Positions 52,052-59,651 of a DNA stretch of 64,000 bases are shown piece by piece. The DNA lies in contig JAKFYI010000046.1 of NCBI GenBank assembly GCA_021730985.1, positions 1-64,000 on the forward strand. The letters run 5' to 3'. This stretch comes from Hyphomicrobiales bacterium (GTDB lineage: Bacteria > Pseudomonadota > Alphaproteobacteria > Rhizobiales > Xanthobacteraceae). The notes under the pieces were generated by a model, which worked only from the letters and a program-made list of their open reading frames with translations, searched no databases and was not told where the DNA came from. A program made the position numbers and the translations under genes. Within the stretch, counting starts at the first letter, position 1. Each line of letters opens with the position of its first letter.

Positions 52052-52693
52052 CTAGCTGGCGCTGACCACGATCGCTTCGCCCTCGGCTGCGATGCCTGCC
52101 GTGAGGCCGCAGTTGCGGGCCAGAAGCCCGGTGTAGAACGGCTGGATGGCGTGGGCGTCCACCGCGTGCTCGCCAGGCTCGCCCTTGAGCAGGCCGGATA
52201 CGGCCTGCGGCATGCGGGCGTTGGTGCCGGTCGCCGCCACCCGGAAGCTCATGGCGTCGCCCTCGCCGACCGGATCGATCTTGATCACGCCACCGCGGGG
52301 GATGGTCTGGCCCGCGATCAGGACCATGTTGAGCAGCAGCTTGACCCGGTTCTTCGGCAGCAGGACGCGCGGCAGGTTCCAGGCGATCTTGGTCTTTTCG
52401 TCCTCGATCAGCCCGCGCGTCACCTTTTCGGCGTCGCCGCTGTCGATCTGGGCGCCAGCCGACCCGGCAGCGCCGAACGCCAGCCGGCAGAACTGGAGCT
52501 TGGCCGAGGCCGTTCGCGCGCTCTTTTTGATCAGGTCCATCGCGAACGTCTGGGTTTCGGTGTCGTTCTTGTCCTCTTCCATCACTTCGAGGCCGTTCAT
52601 GATCGCGCCGACCGGGCTGATCAGATCGTGGCAGACCCGCGAGCAGAGTAAGGCGGCGAGGTCTAGGCTTTCGAGAGCGATCAGGGTGGACAT
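52052..52693 (-). CDS. chpT: Histidine phosphotransferase ChpT
   Basis: 213-residue protein that passes phosphate from the CckA receiver to CtrA and CpdR. The DHp-like hairpin holds phospho-acceptor H22 in LLCSRVCHDLISPVGAIMNG, with LEVMEEDKN after it. The C-terminal half is a degenerate HATPase-like fold without nucleotide motifs, as in Caulobacter ChpT. GGAGG lies 8 bases before ATG 52693. It heads the chemotaxis genes and is separated from cheA by a CtrA box, so a feedback link is plausible. Confidence 0.92.
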   Translation of the reverse strand: MSTLIALESLDLAALLCSRVCHDLISPVGAIMNGLEVMEEDKNDTETQTFAMDLIKKSARTASAKLQFCRLAFGAAGSAGAQIDSGDAEKVTRGLIEDEKTKIAWNLPRVLLPKNRVKLLLNMVLIAGQTIPRGGVIKIDPVGEGDAMSFRVAATGTNARMPQAVSGLLKGEPGEHAVDAHAIQPFYTGLLARNCGLTAGIAAEGEAIVVSAS

Positions 52694-52796
52694 GGCGGCC
52701 TCCGGTGAACGGCGCATCAGACATGTAGGCGATTCGGGCGTCGAGGGTGAGGCGGCGGCGTGATAAATCGTACCGGGAATCAGTCTTGAGGCTTTC

Positions 52797-53606
52797 GTGA
52801 CGCACGATTCCAATGTTGACCGGCGGTTGCTCGACGAATTGGTGTCGATTGCGTCCCGTGCCTGCGCCGCCATCCTGGCGGTTGGCGCGGACCTGGCGCA
52901 GCGCGAGAAGCCGGATCGCTCGCCGGTCACTGCGGCCGACGAAGCAGCGGAGGCCGCCGTGCTCGAAGGCCTGTCGCGGCTGCTTCCCGGGGTTCCCGTG
53001 ATCTCAGAGGAGGCGGTCTCGCGCGCCATGCCGGCGGCGCCCGGCGCGCGCTTCTTCCTGGTCGATCCGCTCGACGGCACGCGCGAACTGGTGGCCGGCG
53101 AGACCGAATACGCGGTCAACATCGCATTCATCGAAGGCGGCAGGCCGGTTGCTGGCGTGATTGCTGCGCCGGCAATGGGAACGATCTGGGCCGGCGTCGT
53201 CGGCCAGGGCGCCGAGCGTCTGATCCTGGCTCCCGGCGCCGAAGTAGCAGCAGCGCGCGAGCGCACCGCGATCCGGACGCGCGCGCGGCCGCGGCGCGGC
53301 GCGATCGCGCTGATGAGCCGGTTTCATCGCGACCCGAAGACCGACCTGTTCCTCGATCGCATCGCCCATGTCGAGCGCGTGGTGTGCGGCGCCTCGATCA
53401 AGTTCTGCCGCATCGCCGAAGGCGCGGCCGACATCTACGTGCGCACGCATTCGATCTCGGAGTGGGATGCGGCCGCTGGCCACGCGCTGGTGGAAGCCGC
53501 GGGCGGCACGATGACCATGCACGACGGCGAAGCGGTGCCTTACGGGCGCACCGGCTTCCGCCTGCCGCCCTTCATCGTGCTGGGCGACGGCTCGCAGCCG
53601 CTCTGA
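52797..53606 (+). CDS. cysQ: 3'(2'),5'-bisphosphate nucleotidase CysQ
   Basis: 269-residue member of the inositol monophosphatase superfamily that removes the 3'-phosphate from PAP, a by-product of sulfate assimilation. Metal-site motifs are VISEEA (E), VDPLDGTRELVAG (DxxDGT) and ISEWDAAAGHALV (WD). ATG is absent; GTG 52797 is the start. It is divergent from chpT across 103 bp. A general inositol-phosphatase activity cannot be excluded. Confidence 0.9.
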   Translation: MTHDSNVDRRLLDELVSIASRACAAILAVGADLAQREKPDRSPVTAADEAAEAAVLEGLSRLLPGVPVISEEAVSRAMPAAPGARFFLVDPLDGTRELVAGETEYAVNIAFIEGGRPVAGVIAAPAMGTIWAGVVGQGAERLILAPGAEVAAARERTAIRTRARPRRGAIALMSRFHRDPKTDLFLDRIAHVERVVCGASIKFCRIAEGAADIYVRTHSISEWDAAAGHALVEAAGGTMTMHDGEAVPYGRTGFRLPPFIVLGDGSQPL

Positions 53607-54104
53607 TCACGGGCTCAAGGTCCGCAGCACCGCGGGCCAGGCGCGCTCGGCGGCCTCGATGGCGGGACCGGGATCGATCGCAAAGGCTGCGCGCGCGGTG
53701 TCGGTGTAGAACAGATAGAGCCGTTCGTCGGCAATCACCCAGAGTTCGGCGTGTCCGGGCGCGCTCGCGCCCCGCGCGACGGTCATCGGATCGTAGCCGC
53801 CGAACCGGGGCATGAAGACCTCGGGGTTGGCCACGAAGGCTGCGCGGTTGCCTTCATTGCGGAAGCGCCAGACCACGCCCGCGAAGCTCAACTCGAACTC
53901 CGGCCGCCCCGACAAAGGCGCGGCGTCGGTGAAATAGGCCACCGGGTCGTAACCGCCGATCGCCAGCCCGCTGCGCGGATCGGACACCACGCGTTCGGTG
54001 GTGGCTGACCCGGCCGGCAGAGATTCCAGGCCCAGAGCGGCCAGGGCGGCGAAATAAAGCGCCACCTCCCGCCGAGTCTTCCATGACCGCCGCGCTGCCG
54101 TCAT
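53607..54104 (-). CDS. YHS-domain exported protein
   Basis: 165-residue protein with a twin-arginine-like or ordinary leader (RRSWKTRREVALYFAALAAL) and a YHS-type domain (GLAIGGYDPVAYFTDAAPLS, then ELSFAGVVWRFRNEGNRAAF and EVFMPRFGGYD). Such domains may bind metal. The stop abuts the cysQ stop with no gap (TGA/TCA at 53604-53609), so the genes converge exactly. Function unknown. Confidence 0.82.
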   Translation of the reverse strand: MTAARRSWKTRREVALYFAALAALGLESLPAGSATTERVVSDPRSGLAIGGYDPVAYFTDAAPLSGRPEFELSFAGVVWRFRNEGNRAAFVANPEVFMPRFGGYDPMTVARGASAPGHAELWVIADERLYLFYTDTARAAFAIDPGPAIEAAERAWPAVLRTLSP

Positions 54105-54217
54105 AATTCCGGCCCTCTGGTGTCCCGAGTCGAATTGACCTGCCGGACGCTACGGCAGCCGCGTGAGCGACGGGTTAAGCGGGGCAATTACGTCCCGCCC
54201 GCTTGGGGGAGCACGTC

Positions 54218-54871
54218 ATGGGAGCCGCTTTTCGTCTTGCCGTTTTGGCGTCGTTGCTGGCGGGCCTCGGGACCGGCCCCGCAGCCGCCCAAAGTGCGCA
54301 GCCTCCGATGGGCCAGCAGCAGGGTCAGCCAATGAACCAGCCGCCGATGGGTCAGGCACAGCCGCCCGCCGCGCCGGCCCCCACGCCCGACCGCTACTCG
54401 GCAGGCGAACTGGTCAACTCCGGTCATCGCTTCTTCGGCAACGTGTCGCGCGGGCTCGCCCAGGTGATCGAAAAGGCCGTGAGCCAATGGGGCCTGCCGA
54501 ACGGTTACGTGCTGGGTGAAGAGGCCGGCGGCGCGTTCGTGGCCGGGCTGCGATACGGCGACGGCGTGCTCTACACCAAGAACGCCGGCGATCTGAAGGT
54601 CTACTGGCAGGGGCCTTCGGTGGGCTGGGACTTCGGCGGCGAAGGCTCGCGCACCATGATGCTGGTCTACAACCTGCCCTCGACCGAAGCGATCTACGAG
54701 CGGTTCGGCGGCATCGAGGGCTCCGCCTACCTCGTCGGCGGCTTCGGCATGACCGCGGTCACCAATGCCAACGTGGTGCTGGTGCCGATCCGTTCCGGCG
54801 TCGGGCTGCGGCTCGGCGCGAACGTCGGCTATCTCAAGTTCACGCCGAAGCCGACCTGGAATCCGCTTTAG
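54218..54871 (+). CDS. eipA: DUF1134 periplasmic envelope protein, EipA family
   Basis: 217-residue exported protein. A signal peptide (cut after GPAAAQ) is followed by a Gln/Pro/Met-rich linker with two PPMGQ repeats. The DUF1134 domain follows: YSAGELVNSGHRFFGNVSRG, LYTKNAGDLKVYWQGPSVGW, RTMMLVYNLPSTEAIYERFG and GVGLRLGANVGYLKFTPKPT. EipA of Brucella is in this family and protects envelope integrity; its gene is reported to be under CtrA control. ATG 54218 is chosen over TTG 54203 because the signal peptide begins there. Confidence 0.88.
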   Translation: MGAAFRLAVLASLLAGLGTGPAAAQSAQPPMGQQQGQPMNQPPMGQAQPPAAPAPTPDRYSAGELVNSGHRFFGNVSRGLAQVIEKAVSQWGLPNGYVLGEEAGGAFVAGLRYGDGVLYTKNAGDLKVYWQGPSVGWDFGGEGSRTMMLVYNLPSTEAIYERFGGIEGSAYLVGGFGMTAVTNANVVLVPIRSGVGLRLGANVGYLKFTPKPTWNPL

Positions 54872-54925
54872 ACAGCTTACTTATTAAAGCGAGTTCGGTC
54901 GGACCGTCGGCGGCCCGATCCCCGT

Positions 54926-55228
54926 TCACGCGGCCCGGAGCGCCTTGATGCGTTTAACATCCTCGGGTTTGAGGTGCCGCCGCGCGATTTTCAGATCGTA
55001 ATGGCTTTGCAGGTTCAACCAGAACTCCGGAGTGTTGCCGAAGTACAAACTCAGCCGGAGCGCGGTGTCAGCCGTTATGCGCCGCCGGTTGTTGACGATC
55101 TCGGCGATCCGGTTCGGCGATATTCCGATGGCCTTCGCAAGCTGGCTCTGCGACAGGCCATACTCCACCAGGAATTCGTCCTTTAGCATTTCGCCGGGCG
55201 TGACCGGTGCAAATTCATTCTGCGCCAT
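54926..55228 (-). CDS. higA: HigA-type antitoxin (HTH)
   Basis: 100-residue XRE-type antitoxin. The family N-terminus FAPVTPGEMLKDEFLVEYGL precedes the helix-turn-helix SQSQLAKAIGISPNRIAEIV and RRRITADTALRLSLYFGNTP. It neutralises HigB and represses the operon. It starts 12 bp after the higB stop, in the toxin-first order normal for higBA. Confidence 0.93.
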   Translation of the reverse strand: MAQNEFAPVTPGEMLKDEFLVEYGLSQSQLAKAIGISPNRIAEIVNNRRRITADTALRLSLYFGNTPEFWLNLQSHYDLKIARRHLKPEDVKRIKALRAA

Positions 55229-55240
55229 CGCCGTCTCCTC

Positions 55241-55519
55241 TCAATGGTAGTCTATGATCCGAACTTCATGCGGCTCGCCACTGATCCATTTGAAGATCAC
55301 CCGCCATTGATCGTTGATCCTGATCGAGTGGAAGTCCTTCAGGTCGCCCTTTAGCTTCTCCAGCCGATTCGACGGCGGTATCGTCAAATCCGAGAGTCGG
55401 CTTGCCGCATTGACCGCTTCGAGCTTGCGTTTGGCGGCGCGGGCGATTCCCTCGAATTGGCGCACCCGCTGGTCCCGGAACAGGGCCTCGGTGGGCTTAT
55501 CGCCAAACGAGCGGATCAT
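55241..55519 (-). CDS. higB: HigB-type mRNA interferase toxin
   Basis: 92-residue RelE-superfamily toxin that cleaves mRNA on the ribosome. Typical start IRSFGDKPTEALFRDQRVRQ, followed by NRLEKLKGDLKDFHSIRIND and QWRVIFKW. ATG 55519 is chosen over an in-frame ATG at 55528; the predicted transcription start is only a few bases away, so translation may be nearly leaderless. No GGAGG-type site is visible. Confidence 0.92.
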   Translation of the reverse strand: MIRSFGDKPTEALFRDQRVRQFEGIARAAKRKLEAVNAASRLSDLTIPPSNRLEKLKGDLKDFHSIRINDQWRVIFKWISGEPHEVRIIDYH

Positions 55520-55529
55520 TTGAGGCACG

Positions 55530-55557
55530 ATCTTACCGCGTACCGGTATGCGGTCAA
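55530..55557 (-). promoter_or_regulatory. higBA promoter with embedded palindromic operator
   Basis: On the minus strand: -35 TTGACC (55557-55552), a 16-bp spacer, -10 TAAGAT (55535-55530). The spacer holds CGCATACCGGTACGCG (55552-55537), palindromic except for one pair, with core TACCGGTA. This is a likely HigA operator. The predicted +1 near 55523 gives a leader of about 4 bases before the higB ATG. Confidence 0.65.
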
Positions 55558-55808
55558 GGTGCGGGCGGCACGACGCGGCATGCGTGGCCCGGCTGAGCCA
55601 TAAGCGTTTACGCGCGGCGATCGCCCGTCGACGACGGGCGTAAACGGCTTGAAGGACGCGCTACAGCGACGTCCGTGGTCGAACTCGCGTCATGGCATGC
55701 AGCGCAGGCTGATCCCCCAATTTAGGTTACCGCAGGGATGATATGGCCGCGCCCGGCCGGGCGTGGCATGCTGGCATTTCGGCAGTCATTTGGGTGGAGG
55801 CCCCCGGC
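55558..55808. other. Intergenic region with a large inverted repeat
   Basis: No gene is seen. AAGCGTTTACGC (about 55602-55613) pairs with GCGTAAACGGCTT (about 55639-55651), and GCCCGTCG/ACGACGGGC lies inside, forming a cruciform-like hairpin of about 50 bp. There is no T-run, so it is not an obvious terminator. Confidence 0.5.
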
Positions 55809-57089
55809 ATGATCGAGCCGATCATGTTCTTTGGAATCGGCTTTTTGGTCGCGAGTCTGTTCGGACTCGTGCTGATTCCGCTCGTCCACAACCGGGCGGT
55901 GCGCCTCACCATGCGGCGCCTCGAAGCGGCGACCCCGCTGTCGATGGCCGAGATCCAGGCCGACAAGGACCAGCTTCGCGCCGAATTCGCCATGTCGACG
56001 CGCAGGCTCGAGCTTTCCGTCGAGCAGATGAAGAGCCGGACCACCAGCCAGCTCGCGGAGCTGGGCAAGAAGACCGACGCCATCAACCGTCTCAAGGTGG
56101 AGCTCGGCGAGAAGACCGCGGCCATCTTCGCGCTCGAAGCGCGCGAGAAGGCGTTGCGCGACCAGTTGCACAGCACCGAGCACGAATTCTCCGTGAAGAT
56201 CGGCGCGCTGCGCGAGGCCGAGCGCACCCTCTCCGACAAGGAAGCCGAACTGGCCAAGCTCGGCACCGACCTCGACGAACGCTCGGTCCACGCCGACAGC
56301 CAGCGCATCGAAGTCGTGGCGCTGCGGACCCAGGTCGAGGCGCTGCGAAACCGCATCAACGACTATGAGAAGGAGGCGCGCGAGATCGGCGACCGCCTCG
56401 ACCGCGAGCGCAAGGACGCCACCGACGCCACGCAAGAACTCAGCGAGGAGCGCGGCAAGGTCGAGCAGCTCGGCGATCGGGTCGGCCAGTTGGAGCGGGC
56501 CTTGATCGCGCAGACCACCGAAGCCGAAATCCTCGGACGCCGCGTGCAGGAACTGGAAGCCCGCCTCGGCGAGCAGATGCGGGTGCTGGCGGAACGCGAA
56601 TACGAATGCGGCCAATTGCGCGACAAGGTCACCACCGCGCAGAAGACCGAAGCCGATCTGCGCGCCGACATCGCATCGACCGAAGCGCGCCACCGCAATG
56701 CCACCGAGAGCCTGAAGTCGGAAAAGTCGCAAGTCGCGGAGCAACTCGTCCGCGCGCAGGAAAACCACCTGAAGGCGCAGAACGAAGTGGCGGCCATGAA
56801 GCGCGAGGCGGAGCAGACCTGGGCCGCGGAGCGCGTCGAAAACGCGCTGCTGCGCGAGCGCATCAACGACATCGCGGCGGAAATCGCGCGCCTGACCGCC
56901 GCGCTCGAAGGCCAGTCCTCGCCGATCGAGGCGATGCTGGCGGGCGGCGCGTTCGACCTCAATGGCGGCGGAAACGGCGGCGGGGGCGAGGCCAAGGCGG
57001 CCGATGCGGCGGGCGAAAACCGGGGCAACCTGGCCGACCGCATTCGCGCCCTGCAAACGCGGGCATCGCGGGTTCAGCAGCCGAACTGA
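55809..57089 (+). CDS. Membrane-anchored long coiled-coil protein
   Basis: 426-residue protein with one N-terminal membrane segment (IMFFGIGFLVASLFGLVLIP, residues about 4-25) followed by about 360 residues of heptad-rich helix full of Glu, Arg, Lys and Ala. It ends in a Gly-rich linker (NGGGNGGGGEAKAADAAGEN) and a short basic helix (LADRIRALQTRASRV). Such proteins are conserved in Bradyrhizobium-like genomes without known function. ATG 55809 starts the membrane segment; the frame is open to 55743. Scaffold or envelope-organising roles are possible. Confidence 0.8.
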   Translation: MIEPIMFFGIGFLVASLFGLVLIPLVHNRAVRLTMRRLEAATPLSMAEIQADKDQLRAEFAMSTRRLELSVEQMKSRTTSQLAELGKKTDAINRLKVELGEKTAAIFALEAREKALRDQLHSTEHEFSVKIGALREAERTLSDKEAELAKLGTDLDERSVHADSQRIEVVALRTQVEALRNRINDYEKEAREIGDRLDRERKDATDATQELSEERGKVEQLGDRVGQLERALIAQTTEAEILGRRVQELEARLGEQMRVLAEREYECGQLRDKVTTAQKTEADLRADIASTEARHRNATESLKSEKSQVAEQLVRAQENHLKAQNEVAAMKREAEQTWAAERVENALLRERINDIAAEIARLTAALEGQSSPIEAMLAGGAFDLNGGGNGGGGEAKAADAAGENRGNLADRIRALQTRASRVQQPN

Positions 57090-57179
57090 AGCGGCCCTGC
57101 GGCCGCCGCATCGCCGCGCGCCATTGCGCGCGTCATTCCGAACCGACATGATCCGTTATCCGGAGATCGATACGGAACG

Positions 57180-57977
57180 ATGGCTTTCTGCCGCCTGCCA
57201 AGCACCAGCGTGGCCGCACTTGCGATGGCGCTCGCTCTGGCCGGCACCTTGGCTGCAGCCGAACATCCCGAGATCGCCAAGCGCCGCGCGTTGCAGCAGA
57301 AGTCTTTCACCGACGCCCAGATTGCCGACGGCTTCTTCAAGCTGACGTTCGGCTCCGAGTTGCAGATCTCCGGCCGTTCCGACCGCATCCGCAAGTTCGA
57401 CCAGCCGGTCCGTGTCTTCATCGACAACCGCGCCAAACCCGACCGCAGCCGCGAGGTTGGCGCGGTCGTCGCCGACATCAAGCGCCGCATCGAGCACATC
57501 GACATTGCAGTGGTGGAGACGCGGCAAGCGGCCAACCTCAACGTGACGCTGGTGCGCGACCGCGATCTCGCCAAGACCATCCGCGCCGCCTATGGCGCCG
57601 AGCTGGCCCGCAGAATCCAGAAATCGCTCGAGCCGCAATGTCTTTCGAGGTTCCGCCGCGACGACACCTACCGCATCGCCGATGCCGAAGTGATCCTGGT
57701 GGCAGATGCCGGCGAGTTCGTGTTCTACGATTGCGCCTACGAGGAGATTCTGCAGGCGCTCGGACCGATCAACGACGACTCCTCGGTGCGCTGGAGCATG
57801 TTCAACGACAAGGTCCACCTCGGCTTCTTCGGCGTGTACGACCAGTACATTCTCAATGTGCTGTATCACCCGCGCATCCGTCCGGGCATGACGCGCGCCG
57901 AGGTCGAGGCGTTGTTGCCGGAGGTGCTGCCCGCCGTGCGCGGCTTCGTGGCAAAGACCAACGGCCTGCAGCCCTAG
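57180..57977 (+). CDS. DUF2927 family exported protein
   Basis: 265-residue protein with a signal peptide (VAALAMALALAGTLAAA) and a domain resembling DUF2927. Markers are DGFFKLTFGSELQISGRSDR, IRKFDQPVRVFIDNRAKPDR and PRIRPGMTRAEVEALLPEVL. Relatives are uncharacterised; some look protease-like, but I see no clear HExxH zinc motif here. ATG 57180 lies 90 bp after the coiled-coil gene, and no strong ribosome binding site is visible. Confidence 0.7.
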   Translation: MAFCRLPSTSVAALAMALALAGTLAAAEHPEIAKRRALQQKSFTDAQIADGFFKLTFGSELQISGRSDRIRKFDQPVRVFIDNRAKPDRSREVGAVVADIKRRIEHIDIAVVETRQAANLNVTLVRDRDLAKTIRAAYGAELARRIQKSLEPQCLSRFRRDDTYRIADAEVILVADAGEFVFYDCAYEEILQALGPINDDSSVRWSMFNDKVHLGFFGVYDQYILNVLYHPRIRPGMTRAEVEALLPEVLPAVRGFVAKTNGLQP

Positions 57978-58097
57978 ACGCCGCCAAGACCGCGTGGCGG
58001 TCCCATCAACATCCCGTGACGATATTGATTTCGCCCAGCGCATCTGCGACATTCCGCCGCATGGGCGACTAGACTACTGAATCCAAAGGAGAATTCT

Positions 58098-58334
58098 ATG
58101 AGATTCGCTTTTGCCCTGGCTGCCCTCGCGGCCGCGACGCTGATGTCTGCACCCCGCGCCGAGGCAGCCGGCTGGTGCTACGACGGCGAGCAAGGCACGA
58201 CCTGCGGCTTCGTCTCGCTGCAGCAATGTTTGGATGCGCTTTCGGCCACCGCCACCGGGACCTGCCTGATCGACCCGCAGAGCGCGGACCAGGAGTCCGC
58301 CTCGAGCCGGTCGCGCAAGCGCGCCGCGCACTAG
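58098..58334 (+). CDS. Small DUF3551 exported protein
   Basis: 78-residue protein. A signal peptide (FALAALAAATLMSAPRAEAA) is followed by a short Cys-containing domain WCYDGEQGTTCGFVSLQQCL and TGTCLIDP, the DUF3551 pattern with four cysteines that could form disulfides. The tail is basic. An excellent AAAGGAG lies 7 bases before ATG 58098. These small secreted proteins are often multi-copy in Hyphomicrobiales, with no known function. Confidence 0.82.
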   Translation: MRFAFALAALAAATLMSAPRAEAAGWCYDGEQGTTCGFVSLQQCLDALSATATGTCLIDPQSADQESASSRSRKRAAH

Positions 58335-58405
58335 CTCTCGCGACCAAACGAAAAGGACTGCTGCGGCATCGATACACGACGCCGCGGCAGGCCATTTTCT
58401 AGCGG

Positions 58406-59467
58406 TCAGCGCGATCCGAGCGGCTTGATCTGCAGGCGCGCCGCCAGTTCGTCCATCTGCTTCACGATGCCGGCCGGCAGCGCCACACCATTCTTGGTGC
58501 GCTCCACACGGCGCTTGCGGCGGTCCTGGCCCGGCAGCCGGATCGCATCGACGCCGGGCAGCTTCTCGGACGATCGCAGATCGTTGAGATGGCGATCCAT
58601 CTCGGCGGCGAATATCTCCGGCGGCAGGAAGCGCGCCACGTCGATCGCCACCATGAACTGCCCGGTGTTGGTTTTTTCAGATCCCGCGGCGGTGAAATCG
58701 ATCACATCGCGGCCGAACGCCGCGCCGTTGAGTACGCCGGCCAGCAAGCCGATGATCAGCGCCAGACCGCTGCCCTTGTAGTCGCCGATCGGCAGCAGCA
58801 CGCCCTCGCCGACCTGCTTCGGATCGTTGACCGGCTTACCGGTCTTGCTGTTGACGATCCAGCCGTCCGGCATCCGCTCGCCGGACAGCACATGCTGGCG
58901 GATGGTGCCGAACGATGCCACCGATGTTGCGATGTCGAGCACCACCGGCGCTTCCTTGCCGGCTGGAATGCCGATCGCGATCGGATTGGTGCCGAGCAAG
59001 GCTTCGGCGCCGCCCCACACCGCCATGTGGTTGGCGGTCGAGACCGCGGCGTAGATGCCAACCATGTTCTGCTTGGTCGGCATCTCCGCATAGATGCCGG
59101 CAGCACCGGCGTGGTTGCTGTTGCGGGCGCCGACCCAGCCGATGCCGCTCTCGCGCGCGAGCTCCATCGCGAGGTTGGCGGCGTAGGTCATCACGAGATG
59201 GCCGATGCCGTCGTCGCCATCGACCAGCGCGGTCGCGGCGGATCGCTGGATGGTGCGGATGTTCGGCTTGGGATTGGTTCGCCCGGACTTGAGCGTGTTG
59301 CAGTACATGCCCAGCCGGAAGATGCCGTGCGCATCGAAGCCGGTGATGTCGGCCTCGATCATCTGCTTGGCGGCAATGACGGCGTCGGCTTCCGGAACGC
59401 CGCTGGCAACAAGCGCGTCCTGGGTGAACGCGAGCATTCCCGCGATGGGATAACGATGATTGGACAT
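58406..59467 (-). CDS. Ldh2-family (malate/L-lactate/ureidoglycolate-type) dehydrogenase
   Basis: 353-residue NAD(P)-dependent oxidoreductase of the YlbC/malate-L-lactate dehydrogenase family. The N-terminal helical domain contains ADITGFDAHGIFRLGMYCNT. The conserved GIGHLVMTYAANLAMELARE and the His motif VGARNSNHAGAAGIYAE follow, then the nucleotide-linked part WGGAEALLGTNPIAIGIP. Members oxidise 2-hydroxy acids such as malate, lactate, sulfolactate or ureidoglycolate, and which one is not clear here. It stands 184 bp downstream of an alpha/beta hydrolase on the same strand. Confidence 0.88.
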   Translation of the reverse strand: MSNHRYPIAGMLAFTQDALVASGVPEADAVIAAKQMIEADITGFDAHGIFRLGMYCNTLKSGRTNPKPNIRTIQRSAATALVDGDDGIGHLVMTYAANLAMELARESGIGWVGARNSNHAGAAGIYAEMPTKQNMVGIYAAVSTANHMAVWGGAEALLGTNPIAIGIPAGKEAPVVLDIATSVASFGTIRQHVLSGERMPDGWIVNSKTGKPVNDPKQVGEGVLLPIGDYKGSGLALIIGLLAGVLNGAAFGRDVIDFTAAGSEKTNTGQFMVAIDVARFLPPEIFAAEMDRHLNDLRSSEKLPGVDAIRLPGQDRRKRRVERTKNGVALPAGIVKQMDELAARLQIKPLGSR

Positions 59468-59513
59468 CAGCTAAACCTCAATTTGTTGGGGAAAAAGAAG
59501 GAGCCGCGCCCGG

Positions 59514-59640
59514 CCTCATCCTGAGGAGCGCACGGAGTGCGCGTCTCGAAGGATCGAGGCCGCCCCATCCTTCGAGACGCCGCCCATAGCGCGCTGAAGA
59601 CGCGCGTGAACGCGCTTTTGGGCGGCTCCTCAGGATGAGG
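59514..59640. repeat. 127-bp nested palindromic element, copy 2
   Basis: Same 16-bp ends (CCTCATCCTGAGGAGC / GCTCCTCAGGATGAGG) and same inner inverted repeat as the element at 44938-45066; the spacers between differ. It fills most of the gap between two minus-strand genes and carries no frame of its own. Confidence 0.9.
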
Positions 59641-59651
59641 CGGATCATGCA

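Noticed and set aside
49609..52065. 818-codon open frame on the plus strand opposite cheA
   Set aside because: It is antisense to a complete CheA with intact kinase motifs. The product is His/Asp/Arg-rich with no domain.
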